A DNA stretch of 64,000 bases, taken from Bacteroidota bacterium (GTDB lineage: Bacteria; Bacteroidota; Bacteroidia; Bacteroidales; FEN-979). Position numbers and translations under genes: made by a program. Of this stretch, positions 53,668-61,500 are shown piece after piece. Each line of letters begins with the position of its first letter. Positions within the stretch are counted from its first letter, which is position 1. The DNA lies in the NCBI GenBank assembly GCA_026391355.1, contig JAPLDH010000033.1:25254-89253 (forward strand), written 5' to 3'. A model generated the notes under the pieces. It was not told where the DNA came from, did not search any database, and was given only the letters and a program-made list of their open reading frames with translations.

Positions 53668-56600
53668 ATGCGGGTCATTTACAATCTGGTCTGTACCACA
53701 ATATTCATTTTTATTAATCTGACATCCTATTGCCAGGTAACCGCTGATTTTACAGCACCTGATACGGTTTATGTCGGGCAACCCATCAACCTGGTGAATC
53801 TTTCACAAAATGGTACCACCTTTTACTGGAGTTTTTGTTCCGGCAACCTAGTCGATAATCCGATTGCCGAAAATGTAGGAAATCCTGGTGGAACATTAAA
53901 TTTACCAATATATATTACTTGTGTAAAAGATGGCAATAATTGCTTTTCTTTCACAACAAATCAAGGTTGGCCGAGTGTCTCAAGACACTACCATGGTACA
54001 AGTTTTAGAAATAATCCTATATCTTCTGTCAATTTTGGCAGTTTTGGACTCTTAGAGGTAAACAGAGTCGAAGGGATTCAAATTAAAAAAGACAATGGAA
54101 TTTGGTATGGTTTTGTCAATAATAATACTTATCTGGTGAGATTGAATTTTGGGAATTCCTTGTGGAACACCCCAACTGCAACTAATATCCCTATAACTGG
54201 AATGAATCTCGGCCATGGATTGGCGATTTTGAAAGAAGGGAATACCTGGATTGGTTTTATTGACAATGCTTGGGGAAATGATTTGCTGCGACTAAACTTC
54301 GGCGCCAACCTTTCAAACACGCCGACAGTTCAGAATTTCGGGAATATAGCAAATTTATCTCATCCAAGCCAGTTCCAGGTTATTTCTGAAAATAGCCAAT
54401 GGTATATATTCATAATGAACAATACAAGTAATACCATTTCGAGAATATTTTTTGGCAATTCACTTCTTAACACCCCGACAGGAACAAATCTTGGAAACAC
54501 AGGAGAATTGAATCAACCAGTCGGCATTACCATTCTACAGGATTGTGATTCCACAGCAGGATATTTTACCAATTGGGTAAATAATGGTGCAATCGGAAGA
54601 GTCACTTTTTCTGGCGGACTTGGCGGCACAGTAACTAGTACCGTTCTTCCTTACCTAACCAATTACGATCTCCCACACTCGTTCTCTGAAATCATCAGAG
54701 AATTTGATTCCTTATTTATCTATGTTACCGTTGAAGGTTCTTCCACATTGAAAAGACTTGTCTTTCCTCCCTGTACTAACTCTTCAATTCCCTCTTCAAT
54801 TCTTTATACACCCCCACCTTTTTCATATAACCAGGTTGGTGTCTATAATGTCAGGTTAGTAGTTGACCAGGGACTGGTTACTGAAGTCAATAAGTGCAAA
54901 CGTATCGTAGTCATCGCTAATCCGGTTATCGCTGACTTCATTGCACCTGATACGGTGTGCGTCGCACAAACCATCAATATTACCAATCTCACTACAGGTG
55001 GAACAACATTCCATTGGAATTTTTGCGCTGGAAATGCAAATAATGATCCAATTGTTATTGATATTGGAAACCCACAATCAACGATCCATCAACCAACATA
55101 TTTAACGTCTATTAAGGAAAATAATGATTGTTTTACCTTTGTTTCCAATCAATTTCCTCCAGGGATTACCAGACTTTATCATGGCCATAGCTTCAGAAAC
55201 TATCCAATTACAACTAGCAATTTAGGGAGCTTTGGATTGCTAACTGTTAACAGGGTTGAAGGAATTCAAATCAAAAATGACAATGGAACGTGGTACGGGT
55301 TTGTGAATAATGATAACACGATAATAAGGTTGAATTTTGGGAATTCCTTATGGAATCCGCCGACTGCGATAAATCTCGGACCAATCTCAGGTATGAATAT
55401 GGCTCATGGCTTAGGATTAGCAAAAGAAGGATCCATTTGGATTGCATTTATTGTGAATGCTTTCGGTAATAATCTTCTGCGACTTAACTTTGGATCGAGT
55501 TTAGCTAATATCCCGACCATCCAGAATTTTGGTAATATTGGTTTATTAAATCATCCGAATCAACTTCAGATCGTTCAACAAAATGGATTATGGTACATAT
55601 TAATAACGAATAGTTTTAACAATAGTTTGTCAAGGATTTCATTTGGAAGCTCTTTAATGAACACTCCTTCGGGAGAAAACCTTGGAAATATTGGAGGCTT
55701 TGACCAGCCAGTTGGTTTGACAATCATTACAGATTGTAATTCAACCATAGGATATTATACAAATTGGACCACTAATGGAGGAATTGGGAAGTTAACATTT
55801 TTAGACGGAGTTGCTGGAAGTGTCACTGGTAATATCCTTCCAAATTTAAATACATACAATCATCCACATAGTTATTCAGAACCTATATGGGAGAGTGATT
55901 CTCTTATTCAATATATCACAGTTTTTTTGGCATCTGAACTTCTTCAGGTTATCTACCCTCCATGCAACGATGCCTCGATTCCTTCTTCCACCTTGTTTAA
56001 CCCTCCTGCATTTACTTATAATAATTCTGGAACTTACGATATCCTATTAATTGTCAATGAAGGACAACCAAGCCAGGTAATAGTTTGTAAACAAATTGTT
56101 GTCGGTCCTCTGCCTGTCCCTACTCTTTCCGGTTCGCCCACTGCCTGTACAGGTTCCACTGTCGTTTATTCCACCCAGGGGGGAATGAATAATTATGCCT
56201 GGGCAGTTTCCACAGGAGGGACGATCACTTCAGGCGGATCACCAGCGGATTCAAGCATAACCGTTACATGGAATTTACCCGGATCCCAATACGTGTCCGT
56301 TAATTATCGTAATCTATATGGATGTATGGGTGCTGATCCAGCCATTGTCAATGTTAACGTTTTATCTTCGACTATTCCTGCAATAGCCGGGCCCGATTCT
56401 CCTTGTGCAGGGTCTACGGAAAATGTCTATTCAACGGATGGAGGCATGTCAAACTATACCTGGAATATTTCACCGGGAGGAGTGATCACATCCGGAGCGG
56501 GCACGATTTCCATCACGGTGACATGGATTTCAGCAGGACCACAGTATGTGAATGTTATCTATACGGATCAAAATGGTTGTACAGCTCAGGTTCCTACTAT

Positions 56601-58488
56601 TTATAACATAAATGTAAAGCCACTACCCGGTGCAGCGGGGAATATCAGCGGCCCATCCTTGTTATGCGCCGGGACCATGGGAGTGGTATATACTGTTTCG
56701 CCTGTTGCCAATGCCTTATCCTACTTATGGAGTGTACCAATTGGCTGGACAATTATTACCGGCAACGGGACCAACTCCATAACGGTAAATTTTGCAAATA
56801 ATGCTTCCTCGGGAACGATCAAAGTATTTGCAATCAATTCATGCGGAACAGGTCAGCCCTCTCCACCATTTCCGGTATCAGTGAGTGCGATGCCGGTCGC
56901 TGATGCAGGTCCAAATTGTTCTACTTGCCAGGCGAACCCGTTCACTGTGACACAGGCCGCAGCGTCTTCATACACTTCTGTTCACTGGAATTCAACTGGA
57001 ACAGGTGTTTTAACCGATGCAAATACCTTATCACCAACCTATACACCGGGTCAGGCAGAAACCGGCCCCGTAACACTTACCCTGATAGCTGCAGGAAATT
57101 CGCCTTGTCCCGACGATACCTCGGTCATGATCCTGGAAGTAGGATCAAAACCCATTGTCGATGCGGGGAATGACCTGATTACCTGCGGTCTCACACCTTT
57201 GGTAATTTCAGGGTCTTCGGCCTTTTATTATCAGACACTTCAATGGACAACATCCGGTTCAGGTTTTTTCAATGATCCTTCCATTTTGCATCCTGTTTAC
57301 TATCCCGGAATCCCGGATACAGCAAACGGAAGCGTGCTTCTTTATCTCCATGCAACTTTAGGTGAACCTTGTCCACCAGCTTCCGACAGTATTTTACTCA
57401 CTTTCCAGAGACCTGGTTTCGTGAATGCAGGACAAGATACGGCGGTTTGCCAGGGCCAGGAATTCGTGTTGACTGAAACCATAGCAAGTGATAATTCTGT
57501 TGTGACATGGTCCACCTCGGGCGATGGCACCTTCACTGATCCGCACATTCTCAACCCGGTATATTCACCGGGCAGCTCTGATATTTTCAATGGGAATACG
57601 ATGTTAATGGTCACTGCTGCAAGTATTCCACCCTGTGAACCGGTAACCGATACAATATTATTGACCATCAACAGAAAACCCTCAGCGAATCCGGGAGCGG
57701 ACGGCTCCATCTGCCAGGGAATGACATTTCCTGTAAGTGGAGTGACCGCTTATGATTTTACTACCTTCACATGGGAGCATAATGGACAGGGAAATCTCAC
57801 AGGGGCAAATTCACTTTCACCAATCTATATCCACGGACCTGGTGAAACCGGGACCGTGACATTAACTTTGAAAGTTTTCGGAAAACTCTCCTGTCACGAC
57901 AGTATGGCATCATGTTCAATGAAAGTCGGGATTTACACCCCTGTAGAAGTGAATGGAGGAACTGACCAGTCGATCAGTTATGACTCCACTGCCCTTCTAA
58001 CCGCAGCAGCATGCGAAGGATCCGGAAATTATCAATATGAATGGGAACCATCCTCCCTTGTGGCGGATCAAAACTCCCCGGTAACCCGGACGGTAAGGTT
58101 GAAGAATGATACCATCTTTATTATCCATGTTACCGATAAGGTCACAGGCTGCGAAATCTCCGACAGCATAACCATCCGGGTAGCGGCAGCAGAAACCCCT
58201 GAAGAAGATTGTATCGTCTTCTATAATGTAATCACTCCCAACGGGGATGGGATTAATGATTCCTGGATGATCGACTGTATAGAACTTTTTCCCGAAAACC
58301 ACCTTGAGATCTTTAACCGGTGGGGAGACAGGGTTTACACAATTGATCATTACAATAATACTGCAAACGTTTGGAAAGGTGCGAACAGCGAAGGAAAACT
58401 TTTACCTGACGGGACCTATTTTTATGTCATGAAGATACAAAACCTCCACACCTTTACCGGGTGGGTTTTTCTCCGTAACGGAAATTAA
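53668..58488 (+). CDS. Giant secreted repeat protein with T9SS type B (CHU_C) sorting tail
   Basis: 1606 residues from the ATG at 53668 (TTG two codons earlier is possible). A signal peptide ends near TSYCQ. Two tandem copies of a 396-residue unit (53743-54930 and 54931-56118) each begin with a PKD-like strand pair around FWNFCSGN and go on to propeller-like blades with RLNFGNSL-type motifs. Three PKD/Ig-like domains and then five more (about 56900-58180; each with AGxD...C...V...W-T-x-G-x-G-x-F) follow. The last 90 residues (NVITPNGDGINDSW ... IFNRWGDRVY ... DGTYFYVMKI) are the gliding-motility-associated C-terminal domain used by T9SS. It is a surface protein; ligand unknown. Confidence 0.9.
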   Translation: MRVIYNLVCTTIFIFINLTSYCQVTADFTAPDTVYVGQPINLVNLSQNGTTFYWSFCSGNLVDNPIAENVGNPGGTLNLPIYITCVKDGNNCFSFTTNQGWPSVSRHYHGTSFRNNPISSVNFGSFGLLEVNRVEGIQIKKDNGIWYGFVNNNTYLVRLNFGNSLWNTPTATNIPITGMNLGHGLAILKEGNTWIGFIDNAWGNDLLRLNFGANLSNTPTVQNFGNIANLSHPSQFQVISENSQWYIFIMNNTSNTISRIFFGNSLLNTPTGTNLGNTGELNQPVGITILQDCDSTAGYFTNWVNNGAIGRVTFSGGLGGTVTSTVLPYLTNYDLPHSFSEIIREFDSLFIYVTVEGSSTLKRLVFPPCTNSSIPSSILYTPPPFSYNQVGVYNVRLVVDQGLVTEVNKCKRIVVIANPVIADFIAPDTVCVAQTINITNLTTGGTTFHWNFCAGNANNDPIVIDIGNPQSTIHQPTYLTSIKENNDCFTFVSNQFPPGITRLYHGHSFRNYPITTSNLGSFGLLTVNRVEGIQIKNDNGTWYGFVNNDNTIIRLNFGNSLWNPPTAINLGPISGMNMAHGLGLAKEGSIWIAFIVNAFGNNLLRLNFGSSLANIPTIQNFGNIGLLNHPNQLQIVQQNGLWYILITNSFNNSLSRISFGSSLMNTPSGENLGNIGGFDQPVGLTIITDCNSTIGYYTNWTTNGGIGKLTFLDGVAGSVTGNILPNLNTYNHPHSYSEPIWESDSLIQYITVFLASELLQVIYPPCNDASIPSSTLFNPPAFTYNNSGTYDILLIVNEGQPSQVIVCKQIVVGPLPVPTLSGSPTACTGSTVVYSTQGGMNNYAWAVSTGGTITSGGSPADSSITVTWNLPGSQYVSVNYRNLYGCMGADPAIVNVNVLSSTIPAIAGPDSPCAGSTENVYSTDGGMSNYTWNISPGGVITSGAGTISITVTWISAGPQYVNVIYTDQNGCTAQVPTIYNINVKPLPGAAGNISGPSLLCAGTMGVVYTVSPVANALSYLWSVPIGWTIITGNGTNSITVNFANNASSGTIKVFAINSCGTGQPSPPFPVSVSAMPVADAGPNCSTCQANPFTVTQAAASSYTSVHWNSTGTGVLTDANTLSPTYTPGQAETGPVTLTLIAAGNSPCPDDTSVMILEVGSKPIVDAGNDLITCGLTPLVISGSSAFYYQTLQWTTSGSGFFNDPSILHPVYYPGIPDTANGSVLLYLHATLGEPCPPASDSILLTFQRPGFVNAGQDTAVCQGQEFVLTETIASDNSVVTWSTSGDGTFTDPHILNPVYSPGSSDIFNGNTMLMVTAASIPPCEPVTDTILLTINRKPSANPGADGSICQGMTFPVSGVTAYDFTTFTWEHNGQGNLTGANSLSPIYIHGPGETGTVTLTLKVFGKLSCHDSMASCSMKVGIYTPVEVNGGTDQSISYDSTALLTAAACEGSGNYQYEWEPSSLVADQNSPVTRTVRLKNDTIFIIHVTDKVTGCEISDSITIRVAAAETPEEDCIVFYNVITPNGDGINDSWMIDCIELFPENHLEIFNRWGDRVYTIDHYNNTANVWKGANSEGKLLPDGTYFYVMKIQNLHTFTGWVFLRNGN
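53743..54930 (+). repeat. 396-residue surface repeat, copy 1
   Basis: First copy in the giant protein. Starts at ADFTAPDT, holds SRHYHGTSFRNNPISS and NFGSFGLLEVNRVEGIQ, three RLNFG/RIFFG blades, and ends with KRIVVIANPVI. See the finding on the four copies. Confidence 0.85.
54931..56118 (+). repeat. 396-residue surface repeat, copy 2
   Basis: Second copy, directly after copy 1 with no linker. Starts at ADFIAPDTVC and ends near CKQIVVGPLPV. Same blade motifs; DNA closely resembles parts of copy 4 around its NRVEGIQ segment. Confidence 0.85.
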
Positions 58489-58532
58489 TTATTTGTAAAA
58501 TGAGTAAAGAGTTTATTTGATAAGGGTTTGCG

Positions 58533-61500
58533 ATGTTCTACATATCTTTGACACCAAACAGGGTACATCGTTACCTTACAATCATACTTTTCTTATCATT
58601 TATAGCACCATGTCTTCCGCATCCTGCCAGTAAACCTGAAATTAAGACTTCGACATCTTCCGCGTTCATAGAAAACAAAGGCCAGGTCATTGATCAGAAT
58701 AACAAACCTAATCCCGGTGTTCTATATTTGTTGAATACGCCGGGGATGAATGTGCAGTTGAGGAGGGGAGGGTTTAGTTATGACGTTTACAGCCCCCATC
58801 CCTGCACCCCTCCCCCTGCAGGGGGAGGGGACGGGGGTAGGGGCGCGTTACGTTCTTCAAACTTCGTAACATCCATCAACTACCACCGAATTGATTTCGA
58901 CCTGGTTAATGCTAACCCCAATCCCACCATCATCCCTTCCGAACAGTCTCCGGATTGTCTGAACTACTACACGGCCGGGACTCCTGAAAATGGTATCAGG
59001 AACGTTCATCAATACAATAAGGTCACTTATAAGAATATTTACCAGGGAATAGACCTTGAGTTTATCTTCACTCATGAAAGAGGTTATAAATACAATTTTG
59101 TGATCCGACCCGAAGCCTCCGTCAGCGATATAAAAATGAAGATATCGGGTACGGATAATATTCAACTGGTTCGTGATTCCCTCATCATGATGACAAGCCT
59201 TGGCGCCATTGATGAGCTGATCCCTGAAAGCTATTTCCTGTTCAGCAATTCCAAGAACCTGGTCAAATCACGCTTCAGGAAGATCGGGAATGAAGTTTTC
59301 GGCTTTTCAACCGATGGAAATATTCCCCCGGGTTCAACACTCGTGATCGATCCAACCACCAAACGGCTTTGGGGAACCTATTACGGCGGTTCTGATTGGG
59401 ATTCTGAAGCACAGTGTTCCGTGGATAGAACAGGGAATGTTTTCCTGGCAGGTGCCACCATGTCATTTAATAATATTGCTACTGCCGGAGCTTATCAAAC
59501 TACACTGGCTGGCAATATGGATGGCTTCCTGGCTAAGTTCAATGCAGCCGGGCAACGGCAGTGGGGGACCTATTTCGGGGGGACGATGCATGAAGATTTG
59601 GGGTCGTGCATTGTCAGTAACAGCGGAAGCATTTATGTTTCGGGCAGTACCGGTTCGACTTCCGGAGTTGCGTCCACAGGAGCGCATCAGACCGTATATG
59701 GCGGTGGTTTGTTGGATTGCTACATTGAAAAGTTTGACCAGAATGGAACCAGGCTCTGGGGAACCTATTATGGCGGAGCCGGCTTTGATTCACCTGGATA
59801 TATGACGGTCGATAAAAATGGGAATATATTTCTGACCGGGTCAACAGAGTCAGATACCGGTATTGCAACACCCGGAACCTATCAACCAAACAGGAACGGT
59901 TCGGGAGATGCATTCCTGGCAAAATTCAACAGCAATGGTGTCCGGCAGTGGGGTACTTATTTTGGAGGAGAATATGATGATATTGCTTATAACGGCACCA
60001 CCGACAGTACAGGCAATGTGTACATTGTCGGAAAAACTACATCGCACACCAACATTGCCAGTGTAGGAGCGCACCAGACAACATACGGGGGATGGAGTGA
60101 TGGTTTTGTTGCAAAATTCAATACCAGTGGGCAAAGGCTATGGGCAACCTATTATGGGGGCTCATTTTACGATTATGGTTTGGGTTGCTGTACTGATGAT
60201 TCAGGAAATGTAATCGTGGCGGGCAAAACTGGTTCTTCCACCGGAATAGCATCCACCGGAAGTTACCAGCCTTTGCTGGGAGGATATGACGATGCTTTTC
60301 TCGTGAAATTCGACAGCCTGGGTGTACGGCAATGGGGAACCTATTACGGAGGGACCGGAAATGAATTTGCGTACAGTTGTGCAATCGGACGGAATAACGA
60401 TATTTTCATGGCTGGAAATACCATGTCCAACGACAATATTTCGACGCCGGATGCTTACCAACCGGCTTTGGGAGGTGGTGTTGACGGTTTCGTTGTTAAA
60501 TTCAACTCCGCAGGAGTGCGTCAATGGGGATCCTATTACGGTGGCGCTGATGAAGATGCGTTTCTTAAATGCAGTTATAGTGCAGATGATACCCTGTATC
60601 TTTCCGGATATACCTATTCGACAACAGCCATCGCATCCCCGGATGGGTACCAGAATATTTACTGGGGTGCCCGGGATGACATGCTCGTAAAATTCGTTGA
60701 ATGCTGGCCTATTGCAGCCGCCGGACCGATCACAGGCCCTGCAACCGTGCACCGGAACTCGTATGTTATCCAATATTCCATCCCATCCCTTGCCAATGCA
60801 GTGAATTACATATGGACGCTGCCTCCCGGAGCCACCATTGCGGGCGGTACGGGCACCAACTGCATCACCGTGAACTTCAGCGGAATTGCAACATCCGGAA
60901 CTATGTGGGTGAAAGGAATGAACAAATGCGGCCCGGGAGATTCAGCTTCTTTGTATATCACCCTGTTGCCGGAATTTTTTTCCGTTGGATTTATTGCCCC
61001 AGATACAACCTGCATCAACCATTCGATCCAAATTACAGATACCACCACCAGCGGAACGACCTATTACTGGAATTTCTGTTCCGGGAATGTCAATACGGAT
61101 CCGACCGGGATCAACATCGGAAATCCGGGAGGCTTACTCAGCGTTCCCACCTACATTACACTTGTTAAACAAAATGACAGTTGTTTTTCATTCATCAGTT
61201 GCCAGGGAGTGGGGGTGATCCGTTATTATCATGGAACAAGTTTTAAGAATAATCCGGTCAGTTGGACCAATCTTGGGAACTTTGGAGGAGTGATTGGTCC
61301 CAGCGAGGAAGGCATCCAGGTGAAATTCGACAACGGCAACTGGTATGGCTTTGTGAACAGCAATACCACCATGATCCGCCTCGATTTCAGAAGTTCACCC
61401 GCGAATATTCCTACAGCCACTGACATTGGTCCGTTCGCTTCTTTCAATATGGCTCATGGCCTGGTGATAACTCAGGATGGAACAAACTGGATCGGGCTTG

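Noticed and set aside
59437..60773. Several open frames on both strands (e.g. 60201-60773 minus, 60701-61168 plus)
   Set aside because: All lie inside one uninterrupted plus-strand frame from 58533 with clear repeat motifs; they are shadows.
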